DNA from: Aquabacter spiritensis
GTDB taxonomy: Bacteria; Pseudomonadota; Alphaproteobacteria; Rhizobiales; Xanthobacteraceae
NCBI RefSeq assembly: GCF_004346185.1
Contig: NZ_SMAI01000004.1
Span: 62,001 to 126,000, forward strand
Direction of reading: 5' to 3'
Length of the DNA stretch: 64,000 nucleotides
Part shown: positions 45,553 through 58,230 of the stretch, piece after piece
How positions within the stretch are numbered: position 1 is the stretch's first letter
How the letters are laid out: every line of letters starts with the position of its first letter
The notes under the pieces: generated by a model
What the model was told of the DNA's origin: nothing
Databases searched by the model: none
What the model saw: only the letters and a program-made list of their open reading frames with translations
Position numbers and translations under genes: made by a program

Positions 45553-47624
45553 GGCTGTTTCCGGACTGCGTCGAGACGGGCGAGGCGTTGCTGCACGGAC
45601 GGATCCTCGAGCAGATCGGCCGCCTGGGGGCCAAGCCGCCGGCGCCAATTGGGATGTTCGTCGATGGTGCCCGGAAGATTCGGCTGCTCCTCCAGCGCCA
45701 GTGCGTCTTCGATCGGGATCACGACGAGGGGCGCCGGTGTCCGGCCGATGAAAGACAAGGCGGCGTCCACGACCCGTTCCGGATCTTCGGGCGGCGCATC
45801 CGGGTCGGCATCGTCCGGAGCGATCGCCTGCCAGATCGCCCGCCGGTCGCGCCCGCGCGCCTCGCGCTCGGTGCGCTCGGTCTGCCCCTCGCCGACAATG
45901 CCGAGGGGGACACGCCAGTCGATGTCGCGGCCCTTCCACCAGCCGGCGACCGTCGGCAGATCATGGGTGCCGGTGACGGCGATGGCGTCGCGGTCGTAAT
46001 CGGCGGCGCGCGCGAACCGGTCCTCGTGCCGCTCGAACCACAGGACCCGCATGCCCAGAATGCCGCGTGCCGCCAGCCGTGCGCGGAAGCCCTCCGGCAC
46101 CGTGCCCAGATCTTCGCCGATGAGGATCGCCCGGTGGCGATGGGATTCGAGCGCGACCAGCCGGGCGAGATCCTCGAACGGATAGGCGAGATAGGCGCCC
46201 TGCGTCGGCGGAAACCCCTCGGGTACCAGCCAGAGCCGCATCAGGCCCATAATGTGGTCGATGCGAACCCCGCCGGCATGGCCCATCACCGCCCGCAGCA
46301 TGTCGCGGAAGGCGGCGAAGCCGGTTTGCGCGAGGGCGCGCGGCGAGAAGGCGGCGAGGCCCCAGCTCTGGCCGAGCGCGTTCAGCAGATCGGGGGGCGC
46401 ACCGACCGAGAGCCCGATCAGCATGTCGGCCTGCCGGCTCCAGGCCTGGCTGCCGCCGCCGTCGGTGCCGACCGCGAGATCGCTGATCAGGCCGATCGGC
46501 ATGCCGGCCGCCCGCGCCGCATCCTGGGCCTGGCCGAGGCTGCGGTCGGCGACCCATTGCAGGAAGGCGTGAAAGCCGACCGCCTCGGGATTCTGGCGCG
46601 CGAAGCCGGCGACCGCGTCGCTGCGCGGGTCGGAAAGACCGCCGCCCCAGGTCCGCCAGTTCCATTGCGTCGGGTCGGCCGAAAATTGCGCGGCGTGGAT
46701 CGCCTCGAACCGGGCGTGATCTTCCAGCGCCGGCCCGTTGCGTGTTCGGAAGGCGGCGAAGTCGTCCGCGAGACCCGCCATGCGCGGCAGCGCATCCTGG
46801 TAGAGGCGCCGCAGGATCGCATATTTCAGCGGGGCAGCGGCCGGCCAATCCACCATATGAGCACGTTCCAGGCTCGCCACCTCGGCGCCGCAGCCGAGGG
46901 CGGCGATCGCCGCGTCGACGGGCGGGCCGCCGAACACGACGTGCGGATCGGCATGGAGGGGGTTGAGGAACTGGCGGCTGGAGGGCGCATAGGGGCTGAA
47001 ATGATGCGGATCGGCGGGGAAGCCGGCATGGACCGGGCTCATGACCAAGCCCGCCGCGCCGGCATTTGCCGCCTTCACGGCGAGTTGGGACAAAGCGGAG
47101 AAGTCGCCGATGCCGCAATCGCCGCTGCGGCGCAGGGCGTAGATCTGCACCGCCAGCGCCCAAAGCCGGCCCGCATCGCTGCCGGCGGCATCCGCGATCG
47201 AGAAACAGCGTGCAGGCGCGACGGCGAGCACCGTCCCTTGTCCGGCCATTTCGATCGTGTGATAGCCGGGGACGTCGAGGGCGGGCAAATGCAGATGGCC
47301 GGACTCGACCTCCGCCTCGCCGTCGATCACGCCCCCGCCCTCGAGCGCGATGCGATAGCGCAGGCGCCCGGTTGCACCGGACACTGGCAGGAGGACCGGT
47401 GCGCCGGCGTCGGCGGTGACGAGCGGCGGCAGGGCGCCCGCGTGCTCACCTGCCGCGCGCTCGATGCTGTCGGCAAGGTCCGAGGGACTGGCGGCGGGCA
47501 GGCCCAAAGCGGCCAGAATCGCCCTCAGTGCATCCGGCGGCACCGTCTGCGGCCGCCCGAAGGCGTCGTGCCAGTGGGGGGAAATGCCGGCGCGACCGGC
47601 CAAGTGCATCAGCGCGTCGTCCAT
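45549..47624 (-). CDS. malQ: 4-alpha-glucanotransferase
   Basis: The 691-residue GH77 amylomaltase has an N-terminal extension of bacterial MalQ type, then LWALAVQIYALRRSGDCGIG and APSSRQFLNPLH. The nucleophile lies in VRIDHIMGLMRLW, the acid/base in AILIGEDLGTVP, and the third carboxylate in TGTHDLPTVAGWW. It rearranges maltodextrins, probably those released by GlgX, and feeds TreY. It lies 42 bases after glgX and overlaps treY by four bases. Confidence 0.95.
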   Translation of the reverse strand: MDDALMHLAGRAGISPHWHDAFGRPQTVPPDALRAILAALGLPAASPSDLADSIERAAGEHAGALPPLVTADAGAPVLLPVSGATGRLRYRIALEGGGVIDGEAEVESGHLHLPALDVPGYHTIEMAGQGTVLAVAPARCFSIADAAGSDAGRLWALAVQIYALRRSGDCGIGDFSALSQLAVKAANAGAAGLVMSPVHAGFPADPHHFSPYAPSSRQFLNPLHADPHVVFGGPPVDAAIAALGCGAEVASLERAHMVDWPAAAPLKYAILRRLYQDALPRMAGLADDFAAFRTRNGPALEDHARFEAIHAAQFSADPTQWNWRTWGGGLSDPRSDAVAGFARQNPEAVGFHAFLQWVADRSLGQAQDAARAAGMPIGLISDLAVGTDGGGSQAWSRQADMLIGLSVGAPPDLLNALGQSWGLAAFSPRALAQTGFAAFRDMLRAVMGHAGGVRIDHIMGLMRLWLVPEGFPPTQGAYLAYPFEDLARLVALESHRHRAILIGEDLGTVPEGFRARLAARGILGMRVLWFERHEDRFARAADYDRDAIAVTGTHDLPTVAGWWKGRDIDWRVPLGIVGEGQTERTEREARGRDRRAIWQAIAPDDADPDAPPEDPERVVDAALSFIGRTPAPLVVIPIEDALALEEQPNLPGTIDEHPNWRRRLGPQAADLLEDPSVQQRLARLDAVRKQP

Positions 47625-47666
47625 GCGCAGCCTCTCACGAACCAGAAGGAAAGGGACCCGGGCCCC

Positions 47667-49789
47667 TCATAGGCGGGGGTCCACCGGGCGCGGGTCCACA
47701 AAGGCGGCGAGCAGGCGGACGCTCGACGCTTCGAGATAGGTTTCGGTGCTGATCGCCCGCTCCTCCGAGACCAGCCCCGAGGCGCTGTCGACCAGCAGCC
47801 GCCAGGTGAGCGCAGGCCCCGGCAGCTTGAAGGTGACGGGGTTCGCGGAGGCATTGAGCAGGAGCAGCAGCACCTCGACGCCTCCCGTGCGCGTGCGGCC
47901 GGCGCGCCGCAGGGCCAAGGTGTGCGCGCCGTCGAGATGCCAGCCCTCGGGCGGCATTTCGGCACCGTGCTCGTCGAACCATCCGATATCCCGCAGGCCG
48001 GGAACGAACTCTTCCTTCGCATGCAGGAAACGCGGTGCGCGGAGCGTTGCGAACCGCTTTCGGATTTCGGCGAGCCGGGCGACGAAGGCGGTCAAGGCCC
48101 GTCCGTCCGGGCTGCGCGCCAACTCCCAATCGATCCAGGAAATCTCGTTGTCCTGGCAATAGGCGTTGTTGTTGCCGTTCTGCGTGCGGCCGAATTCGTC
48201 ACCGGCGAGCAGCATCGGCGTGCCCTGGGCGAACATCACCGTCGCCAACATCGCGCGGGTGACGCGGGACCGGACCGCGCGGATATTGGGATCGTCGGTC
48301 GGCCCCTCGGCGCCCCAATTGAAGCTGTAATTGGCGTCGTGGCCGTCGCGGCCGTCTTCGCCGTTGGCGGCGTTGTGCTTCTCGTTGTAGGCGACGACAT
48401 CGGCCAAGGTGAAGCCGTCGTGCGAGGCCACGTAATTGATCGAGGCCCACGGCTTGCGGTGGCGCCGGTCGAAGGCGTCGCTCGATCCCGAGAGGCGTCC
48501 GGCGATCTCGCCGCGCATGCCCGGATCGCGCTTCCAGAAGCGCCGGACGCTGTCGCGGAAGCGGTCGTTCCATTCGACGAAGCCGGGCGGCAGGCGGCCG
48601 AGCTGGTAGCCGTCCGGGCCGATGTCCCACGGCTCGGCGATCAGCTTGCAGCGGGCAAGAACGGGGTCCTGCCGGACCGCGTCGAAGAAGCCGGAACCAG
48701 GATCGAAGCCGGTCCCTTCGCGGCCGAGGGTCACGCCGAGGTCGAAGCGAAACCCGTCGACATGGAACGCCTCAACCCAATAGCGCAGCGAATCCATCAC
48801 CATCTGCAAGACCCGCGGGTGTGACAGGTTCACCGTGTTCCCGCAGCCGGTATCGTTGATGTAGTAGCGCTCGTTCCCCGGCACGAGCCGGTAATAGCTG
48901 GCATTGTCCAGCCCTTTGAAAGAAAAGGTCGGGCCGAGTTCGTTGCCCTCGCAGGTATGGTTATAGACGACGTCGAGGATCACCTCGATGCCGGCCGCGT
49001 GCAGCCGCCGCACGGCGGCGCGCAGTTCCTGCAGCGAGCCGGTCGAAAGGAAGGCGGGCTCCGGCGCGAAGAAAGAGAGGGTGGAATAGCCCCAATAATT
49101 GCGCAGTCCGCGCTCCACCAGGAAATGGTCCTGGAGGAAAGCGTGGATCGGCATCAGCTCGACCGCGGTGACGCCGATGCGCAGCAGATGGTCGATGAAG
49201 CGCGGATGGGCGAGGGCGGCGAACGTCCCACGCTCGTGCGGCCGCACGTCCTGGCGGCGCATCGAGACGCCGCGCACATGGGTCTCGTAAATCACGGTGT
49301 CGGACCACGGCACGTCGGGCGGCCGGTCGTCACCCCAATCGGCCCAGTTCGACACGACGACGCCCTTCGGCACAGCGGGCGCGCTGTCGCGCCGGTCGAT
49401 CGAAAGATCGCCGCGCCCGCCGCCCATGCGATACGCGAACAGCGTGTCGGACCAGCGCAGCGCGCCCGAGAGCTGGCGCGCATAAGGATCGATCAGCAGC
49501 TTTGCCGGATTGAAGCGGTGGCCGCGGGCGGGATCATAGGGTCCGTGTGCGCGATAGCCGTAGATCAGACCGTCGAAGGCGCCCGGAAGATAGCCGTGCC
49601 ACACCTCTTCGGTGCATTCCGGCAAAGCGAGCCGCGCCACCTCGCGCCGGCCACGCGGATCGAACAGGCACAGCTCGATCTTTTCCGCATTGGCCGAAAA
49701 CACCGCGAAATTGGTGCCGAGCCCGTCCGGCGTCGCCCCGAGAGGATACGGGCGTCCCGTATCCAACCGGTCGGGCAGCGGAGGCAGGG

Positions 49790-49793
<4 letters not shown>
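47667..49793 (-). CDS. glgX: Glycogen debranching enzyme
   Basis: The 708-residue GH13 isoamylase-type enzyme cuts alpha-1,6 branches. Features are an N-terminal CBM48 ([20 protein letters not shown]), [13 protein letters not shown], the nucleophile in [13 protein letters not shown], the acid/base in [16 protein letters not shown] and the third Asp in [13 protein letters not shown]. The start at 49793 overlaps the glgB stop by four bases. It acts in the cytoplasm on glycogen made by GlgB. Confidence 0.95.
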
Positions 49794-52003
<2,210 letters not shown>

Positions 52004-52081
52004 GCGCGCCTCCTCGCCCGGGCGTTACGCCGGGGCCGCCGCCGTGCCGCGCGGCGCAGGTGGCGCCGTCCGTCGGGTGTG

Positions 52082-55000
52082 TCATGCGGGGGCTCCTTCG
52101 AGTTCCGGGGCGACGGGCAGTTCCGCCGCGCCCGCGTGTTTGATGGCCATGGTGTAGAGGCTGCGCACGGCATAGGCGAAAGCGGCGGGGCGACCCGCGG
52201 CCTCCGCGCCGATGGTCTCGGCGGCGCGTTCGAGGAGGAACAGATCGAGCAGTTGGCGGTCGGAGGGGGACGTCGCGGTGACGGCCTCCTGATAGCCTGA
52301 CAGGAAGGCCCGCACGGCCCGGCCGGAAAAATGCTCGAACACGGCGTGGCGCTGCCACGCCTCTGCCAGGCCGTGGACCTCGCTGCCGGTATAGTCGACA
52401 TGTGCCGCGGCCGCATCTATCGAGCGGATCAGGCCGGCGACATCACGCCATGGGCTGTCCTTGGTGCGGCGGGCTTCGATCGGGGTGTGCGCGTATCCGT
52501 CGAAATTGACGATATAGGCATCGCCGCCCGACACCAGGACTTGGCCGAAATGGAACGCGCCATGGATGCGCGAGAGCGGTGCGCCCTCGCCGGCCGCTGC
52601 GAGGCGCGCGGCGGCGGCTTCGAGGGCGTCGCCGGCGGAAAGTATGGCTTCGGCTTCCCGGCGCACCTGGTCGGACGACCATGCGCGGGTTGCGGAGAGG
52701 ACCGCGCATGCATCGCGCACCGCGGCGCGGGCCGCGTTCGCCCAAGCCTGGACCTGATCGGCATCGGCGGCTGCCGGGCCGAAGGCGGGGTTCGCACTTG
52801 GCCGGGCCATTACCGTGTGAAACTCGGCCAGCCGGCGGCCGAGCGCGCGGAGGAAGGGGGGCACGCCCGAAAGCTGCTCCTCGAAGCTCCGCTCGATGTC
52901 GGTGCCGCCTTGGGTGCTGGCAGTGAGCGCGCGGCGAAGCTGGTCCACCAGCCAGTTCCAGGCATCGCCTTGATTGCGGACATAGCCGAGCAGCAAGGCC
53001 AGCACGGCGGGACGCCCCTCCGGATCAAACCGCACCACCTCGCCGAGAAGCGGAGCGGTGTTGGCATAGTCCTGCTCGGTAAGGTAGCGGACCATTTCGG
53101 ATTCGGGGTGAAGGCCGAACAGGGTGCGGCGGATCACCTTGAAGCTCGCGCAGTCCTCGATGACGATCGAGGAGGTGGCTTCCTCGGCGGCGACGCGGTG
53201 GATTGGCGCGTCGGGTGAAATCTCCACGTCCGCGAGGCGCGGGGTCGCCACGAAGCGTAGTTCGCCGCCGTCGGGCAGGGGCAAAGCGGTGCCCGACCGC
53301 ATGGCGCGCACGACGGCGTGTGGCATGGAATCGAGCGTGAGCGCATCGGTGAGAAACCCGACCCGCCGTCCCTGGCGCACCCGCGTCAGCGCGAGCTGGA
53401 CCGCCAGCGCGGAGGGCTGCTGGTCTTCCCAGGCGATGGCGAGCGGCACGACGTAGCGCTCGGTCCCGCTGGGCAGGTCGATCGCGATCTCCGCGAGGAA
53501 GACATTGTTGCCGGCGCGCGGGAGCGGCATGGCCCATGCCACCCGCACGCCGCCGACCGGTTCGTTGCGTGAGGCGAACCAGCGGCGCCGGCGCACATAG
53601 GCCGGCAAGGCCTCGCGCTCCAGGGTCGGGCGATGCCGCTCGGACACGACGTCGGCGAGGCCGCCGCGCAAGACCAAGGTCACGAATTCCGGCAATTGCT
53701 CCGGCGGCGGGGAGTGCCAGCTCGGCTCGGCCATCTGGGTCGAGAGATTGAAGGCATAGAAGCCATAGGCCGGCACGGTCAGGAGATAGGGGAGCCGGCC
53801 GACCGGCGGGAACGGCGTGCCCCCGGCCATCTCCACGGGCACGCGCTGGTCGAATTCCGAGAGGTCGAGTTCGACCGCCTGGAGGGTCTGCGAAAGGTTC
53901 GCGACGCACAGGATGGTCTCGCCCTCGTAGCTGCGCAGATAAGCGAGGATCTTCCGGTTGCCGGGATAGAGAAGTCGGAAGGTGCCGCGCCCCATCGAGG
54001 GGTGGCGTTTGCGGATCGCCAGCACGCGCCGGGTCCAGTTGAGCAGCGAATGCGGGTCGCGCAACTGGGCTTCGACGTTCAGCGCGTAATAGCCGTAGAG
54101 CGGATCCTGGATCGGCGGCAGGACGAGCAGCTCGGGATCCGCCTTGGAGAATCCGCCATTGCGGTCGGGGGACCATTGCATAGGCGTGCGCACGCCGTCG
54201 CGGTCGCCGAGATGGATGTTGTCGCCCATGCCGATCTCGTCGCCATAATAGATCACAGGCGTTCCCGGCATCGAAAGCAGCAAAGCGTTCATCAGTTCGA
54301 TGCGGCGGCGGTCGCGCTGGAGGAGGGGGGCGAGGCGGCGGCGGATGCCGAGATTGAGCCGGGCCCGCCGGTCGGCGGCATAGACCGTCCAGAGATAGTC
54401 GCGCTCGGCATCGGTGACCATTTCGAGGGTCAGCTCGTCATGGTTGCGCAGGAAGATGGCCCATTGGCAGCTTTCCGGGATTGCCGGGGTCTGGCGCAGG
54501 ATGTCGGTGATCGGGAAGCGGTCTTCCTTGGCGATCGCCATGTACATGCGCGGCATCAGCGGGAAGTGGAACGCCATGTGGCATTCGTCGCCGTTCTCGC
54601 CGAAATATTGCTGCGTGTCCTCCGGCCACATATTGGCCTCGGCGAGCAGCATGCGCCCAGTATAGCGCTCTTCGAGATGGGCGCGGATACGCTTCAGGAT
54701 ATCATGGGTCTCGGGCAAGTTCTCGTTCGAGGTGCCCTCACGCTCGATCAGATAGGGGACCGCGTCGAGCCGCAGCCCGTCGACGCCGATGTCGAGCCAG
54801 AATCGCATTACGGACAGGATGCGCTCCAGCACTTCGGGATTATCGAAATTGAGATCCGGCTGATGGGAATAGAAGCGGTGCCAGTAATACTGGCCGGCCA
54901 CCGGATCGTATGTCCAGTTCGACTTCTCCGTGTCGAGGAAGATGATGCGGGTTCCGGAATAACCTGCGTCGTCGTCCGCCCAGACATAATAATTGCGTTC

Positions 55001-55390
55001 CGGCGAGCCTTTGGGCGCGGCCCGGGCGGCCTGGAACCAGGGGTGCTGGTCCGAGGTATGGTTGACGACCAGTTCGGTAATGACGCGGATTCCACGGGCG
55101 TGGGCGGCCTCGATGAAGCGCCGGGCGTCCTCCATGGTGCCGTAATCCGGCGAAACACCCTCGTAGAGCGCGATGTCGTAGCCGTCGTCGCGCCGCGGGG
55201 AGGGGTAGAAGGGCAGCAGCCAGATCGCGGTCGCACCGAGATCGGCGATATAATCGAGCTTCGAAATTAAGCCCGGAAAGTCGCCGATTCCGTCGTTATT
55301 CGCGTCGAAAAACGACTTCACGTGCAGTTGATAAATGACCGCATCCTTATACCAGAACGGGTCGTCGCCAGCGGTGATGGGCGCGTCCAT
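52082..55390 (-). CDS. treS: Trehalose synthase-maltokinase fusion
   Basis: The 1102-residue protein joins two enzymes. The first 545 or so residues are GH13 TreS, which interconverts maltose and trehalose: FWYKDAVIYQLHVKSFFDAN, D209 in GLRLDAVPYL, E251 in MLLAEANMW and D318 in LRNHDEL. The rest is a maltokinase/aminoglycoside phosphotransferase-like domain (YVRRRRWFASRNEP; SRIHGAFHFGQVLVSGGDAYIV-type catalytic loop with HGAFHFGQV). Maltokinase makes maltose-1-phosphate, the GlgE donor. The ATG at 55390 fits the TreS start. It is the first gene of the five-gene operon. No glgE is in the window. Confidence 0.95.
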   Translation of the reverse strand: MDAPITAGDDPFWYKDAVIYQLHVKSFFDANNDGIGDFPGLISKLDYIADLGATAIWLLPFYPSPRRDDGYDIALYEGVSPDYGTMEDARRFIEAAHARGIRVITELVVNHTSDQHPWFQAARAAPKGSPERNYYVWADDDAGYSGTRIIFLDTEKSNWTYDPVAGQYYWHRFYSHQPDLNFDNPEVLERILSVMRFWLDIGVDGLRLDAVPYLIEREGTSNENLPETHDILKRIRAHLEERYTGRMLLAEANMWPEDTQQYFGENGDECHMAFHFPLMPRMYMAIAKEDRFPITDILRQTPAIPESCQWAIFLRNHDELTLEMVTDAERDYLWTVYAADRRARLNLGIRRRLAPLLQRDRRRIELMNALLLSMPGTPVIYYGDEIGMGDNIHLGDRDGVRTPMQWSPDRNGGFSKADPELLVLPPIQDPLYGYYALNVEAQLRDPHSLLNWTRRVLAIRKRHPSMGRGTFRLLYPGNRKILAYLRSYEGETILCVANLSQTLQAVELDLSEFDQRVPVEMAGGTPFPPVGRLPYLLTVPAYGFYAFNLSTQMAEPSWHSPPPEQLPEFVTLVLRGGLADVVSERHRPTLEREALPAYVRRRRWFASRNEPVGGVRVAWAMPLPRAGNNVFLAEIAIDLPSGTERYVVPLAIAWEDQQPSALAVQLALTRVRQGRRVGFLTDALTLDSMPHAVVRAMRSGTALPLPDGGELRFVATPRLADVEISPDAPIHRVAAEEATSSIVIEDCASFKVIRRTLFGLHPESEMVRYLTEQDYANTAPLLGEVVRFDPEGRPAVLALLLGYVRNQGDAWNWLVDQLRRALTASTQGGTDIERSFEEQLSGVPPFLRALGRRLAEFHTVMARPSANPAFGPAAADADQVQAWANAARAAVRDACAVLSATRAWSSDQVRREAEAILSAGDALEAAAARLAAAGEGAPLSRIHGAFHFGQVLVSGGDAYIVNFDGYAHTPIEARRTKDSPWRDVAGLIRSIDAAAAHVDYTGSEVHGLAEAWQRHAVFEHFSGRAVRAFLSGYQEAVTATSPSDRQLLDLFLLERAAETIGAEAAGRPAAFAYAVRSLYTMAIKHAGAAELPVAPELEGAPA

Positions 55391-55659
55391 GTCAGCTCTC
55401 CGAAAGGCGGCTGGCGGCGCGCGAGGCGCACTCGAAAACGGGAAGGACCGGCAGTTTGGGCATGGTGCTCGTCGCGACGGGAAATGGAGCGACGGGTCTC
55501 CTCCCGGCGTGCCGAGAGACCCCCTCCATCTCGGCCAACGCGCGGCCGAGCTTCCGGTTCCCCGCGGGGCGGCGATTTCTTGCCGCACCGCAGGGTGCCG
55601 GAACTGGTCTATGCCGAGACCGGTTTTCCGTGCGGACGGCGAAATCGAGGAGACGCATC
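55391..55659. promoter_or_regulatory. Divergent promoter region of treS and alpha-glucosidase genes
   Basis: These 269 bases separate divergent starts, so both promoters should lie here. I see an inverted repeat GGGTCTC...GAGACCC near 55495-55525 but no confident -35/-10 pair or known operator. Confidence 0.4.
55647..55652 (+). promoter_or_regulatory. Shine-Dalgarno fixing a TTG start
   Basis: GAGGAG lies seven bases before the TTG at 55660 and supports that codon as the start of the GH13 alpha-glucosidase; no ATG lies close by in frame. Confidence 0.65.
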
Positions 55660-57261
55660 TTGGAGCACCCTCCTGAGCGGAGTTCGGCGCCCTGGTGGCA
55701 GCGCGGGACGATCTATCAGATCTATCCGCGCTCGTTTCAGGACACCAACGGGGACGGCATCGGCGACCTCGCGGGCATTGTCCGCCGGCTCGATTATCTC
55801 GTCGAACTCGGCGTCGATGCCGTCTGGCTGTCGCCTTTCTATCCCTCGCCCATGGCCGATTTCGGTTATGACGTGGCCGATTATGTGGATGTCGATCCGA
55901 TCTTCGGCACCCTCGCCGATTTCGACGCCCTGGTCGCGGCGGCGCACGACAAGGGCCTCAAGGTCCTGGTCGACCTGGTTCCGAACCATACGTCGGACGC
56001 CCACCCCTGGTTCCAGGAGGCGCGGACCGGGCGGGACAGCGCGAAGCGCGATTGGTACATCTGGCGCGATCCCGCCCCGGACGGCGGGCCTCCGAACAAT
56101 TGGCTGTCGGAATTCGGCGGCAGCGCCTGGGCCGAGGATGCGGCGAGCGGGCAATATTATTACCACGCCTTTCTCGACCGCCAGCCCGACCTCAACTGGC
56201 GCAATCCCGCCGTCGCCGAGGCGATCTTCGAGGTCATGCGGTTCTGGATGCGGCGCGGCGTCGACGGCTTTCGGGTCGACGTCATCTGGCACATGCTGAA
56301 AGACCCGGAATTCCGCGACAACCCGCCGAACCCGGACTATCGCGCCGGCCGCAATCCCTATCAGAGCCTGCTGCCGGTCCACACGACCGACCTCGCGGAG
56401 GTGCAGGAGGTGGTCGCGCGGCTGCGGCGGGTGGTCGACGAATTTCCCGACCGGGTTCTGATCGGCGAGATCTATCTGCCGCTGGAGCGCCTCGTCGCCT
56501 ATTACGGCCGCACTCTCGACGGCGCCCATCTGCCGTTCAATTTCGCTTTGCTGGAGACGCCGTGGACGGCCCGGGACATCGCGGATCTGGTGGCGCGCTA
56601 CGAGGCCGCGCTGCCCGCGGGCGGGTGGCCGAACTGGGTGCTCGGCAATCACGACCGGCCGCGGATCCTGAAGCGCGTCGGGCCGGACCAGGCGCGCGTC
56701 GCCGCCATGCTGCTTCTGACTTTGCGCGGGACGCCGACGCTCTATTACGGCGACGAGATCGGCATGGCGCAGGTCGAGATTCCGCCGGAGCGCGTGCAGG
56801 ACCCTTATGAGAAGAATGTCCCCGGCCTCGGCCTCGGCCGCGACGGCGTGCGCACCCCGATGCAGTGGGATGCCGGCCCCCAGGCCGGCTTCTCCGAGGT
56901 CGAGCCGTGGCTGCCGGTCTCGCCCGATTTCACCGAGGTCAATGTGGCGGCGGAGACCCGCGAGGGCGAGTCCCTTCTCACGTTGTATCGCCGCCTTCTG
57001 GCGCTGCGGCGTGGGTCTGCGGCCTTGTCCCTGGGGGCCTATGTGCCGATGGCGGCCGAGGGCGACCTGTTCCTGTACGGGCGCGCGGCGGAGGGTGAAA
57101 GCCTGGTGGTCGCGCTCAATCTCGGCGGCGATCCCATCCTCGTCGCGGCGCCGGTCGAGGGGCAGATTCTGCTCTCCACCTCCGGCGACCGGGAGGCGGA
57201 GCGGGTGGCAAGCGAGATCTCGCTCCGGCCCCACGAGGGGGTGATCGTCCGGCTTCGCTGA
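55660..57261 (+). CDS. GH13 alpha-glucosidase
   Basis: The 533-residue enzyme begins near WWQRGTIYQIYPRSFQDTNG, typical of the oligo-1,6-/alpha-glucosidase branch of GH13. Motifs are DLVPNHTSDAHPWF, the nucleophile in GFRVDVIWHMLKD, the acid/base in LIGEIYLPLERLV and the third Asp in VLGNHDRPRILKR. A C-terminal beta domain ends in VIVRLR. No signal peptide is visible with the TTG start, so it is probably cytoplasmic and acts on maltose or short dextrins. It is divergent from the treS operon, with which it probably shares substrates. Confidence 0.92.
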   Translation: MEHPPERSSAPWWQRGTIYQIYPRSFQDTNGDGIGDLAGIVRRLDYLVELGVDAVWLSPFYPSPMADFGYDVADYVDVDPIFGTLADFDALVAAAHDKGLKVLVDLVPNHTSDAHPWFQEARTGRDSAKRDWYIWRDPAPDGGPPNNWLSEFGGSAWAEDAASGQYYYHAFLDRQPDLNWRNPAVAEAIFEVMRFWMRRGVDGFRVDVIWHMLKDPEFRDNPPNPDYRAGRNPYQSLLPVHTTDLAEVQEVVARLRRVVDEFPDRVLIGEIYLPLERLVAYYGRTLDGAHLPFNFALLETPWTARDIADLVARYEAALPAGGWPNWVLGNHDRPRILKRVGPDQARVAAMLLLTLRGTPTLYYGDEIGMAQVEIPPERVQDPYEKNVPGLGLGRDGVRTPMQWDAGPQAGFSEVEPWLPVSPDFTEVNVAAETREGESLLTLYRRLLALRRGSAALSLGAYVPMAAEGDLFLYGRAAEGESLVVALNLGGDPILVAAPVEGQILLSTSGDREAERVASEISLRPHEGVIVRLR

Positions 57262-57319
57262 GCGAGGACGCGCGCCTGTCTCCGGCCGCGCCACAACGCC
57301 GTTCGGCCGGGCAGCGCCC

Positions 57320-57730
57320 TCACTGACACAGGAACAGGTGCATCCTGTTGGTGTCGGGAACCGCATTGACGGCCGCGAATGCGCCCGGGTCCGTCGAGGA
57401 CATGAAGCAGTATTTGTCGCTCTCCTCCACGGGGTGGAAGCACGACACGACGTTCGGGGCCAAAGTGATCATCTTGACACCGTCGATCCGGTGCACTGTT
57501 GCCGTGGCCGCACGCGTCGAGACGCTGTTCGGGTTCTTTCGAAAGACGATCCCGGTATGGGGCGGGGCGACGTCGATGGTCGTGACGCGCGTGCAATCGG
57601 GGCTGAACGGCAGTTCCACGGCCAGAGCCGGGAGACCGAGGCCCGCAAATCCGAGGCCCAGCGCCACATGCACCCCGCCTTTGCGCAGGAAGCGGAGCGC
57701 GGGCGCGATGCGATGTCGAAGGCGTCCCAT
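57320..57730 (-). CDS. Small secreted Cys protein, paralogue A
   Basis: The 136-residue protein has a signal peptide (MGRLRHRIAPALRFLRKGGV, then ALGLGFAGLGLPALAVE). The mature part of about 95 residues has four Cys, with shared blocks TGIVFRKNPNS, TRAATATV, VVSCFHPV, DKYCFMSS and a C-terminal LCQ. A very strong GGAGGAGA precedes the ATG. It is a clear paralogue of the divergent gene at 58231. I do not recognise the family; four conserved Cys suggest two disulfides in the periplasm or outside. Confidence 0.8.
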   Translation of the reverse strand: MGRLRHRIAPALRFLRKGGVHVALGLGFAGLGLPALAVELPFSPDCTRVTTIDVAPPHTGIVFRKNPNSVSTRAATATVHRIDGVKMITLAPNVVSCFHPVEESDKYCFMSSTDPGAFAAVNAVPDTNRMHLFLCQ

Positions 57731-58230
57731 CGAATTCTCCTCCCTCGGCTCTGTGTAACCATGTCCCGGCGGGCCGGAGGCGGGATCGAATGATCGGGGG
57801 GACGGACGACCCCTCCCTGCGCGCGGACCTGGCAAAGTCAATCATGAACGGCGTTGTCCTGCCAGACGAAGATACCGTCCAGATCGAGCCGGTGCCGGAC
57901 CTTCCGCGCGGCGGTTGCGCCGCCAGCTTGTCCTCGCGAGAGCGGAGCCGCGAACCCGCCCGTTGAACAGGTCGGCCATCGCGACCGTCTCCTTGATCGG
58001 CAAGGCCGGGAGGATCATGCGCCCCGGCGGCTTCGGATCTTCGCCCGGCAAAAGATCTTCGACTGCTGCGGGGTTGCGCAACCAGAAATAGACCGGCTGG
58101 AATCCAGCGATTTAAAGTTGAACAATCTCCCTTTTGCATCTATAGATTGCGTCGCGGAGGGGTTGCCCATCGGCGCGTGCGCGCCTCCGCCGGAAGCATC
58201 GGGTGATCGCGCCGCCTGGGGGGATGTGCG
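57731..58230. promoter_or_regulatory. Intergenic region between divergent paralogues
   Basis: This 500-base gap holds a good promoter for the plus-strand paralogue: TTGAAC (58118-58123), 17 bases, TATAGA (58141-58146), in a locally AT-rich stretch. I see no convincing gene here; a 79-codon minus-strand frame at 57842-58081 lacks protein-like features. Confidence 0.5.

Noticed and set aside
57842-58081. 79-codon minus-strand frame between the secreted paralogues
   Set aside because: No ribosome site, Arg-rich end and no recognisable motif; it lies across the promoter region of paralogue B.
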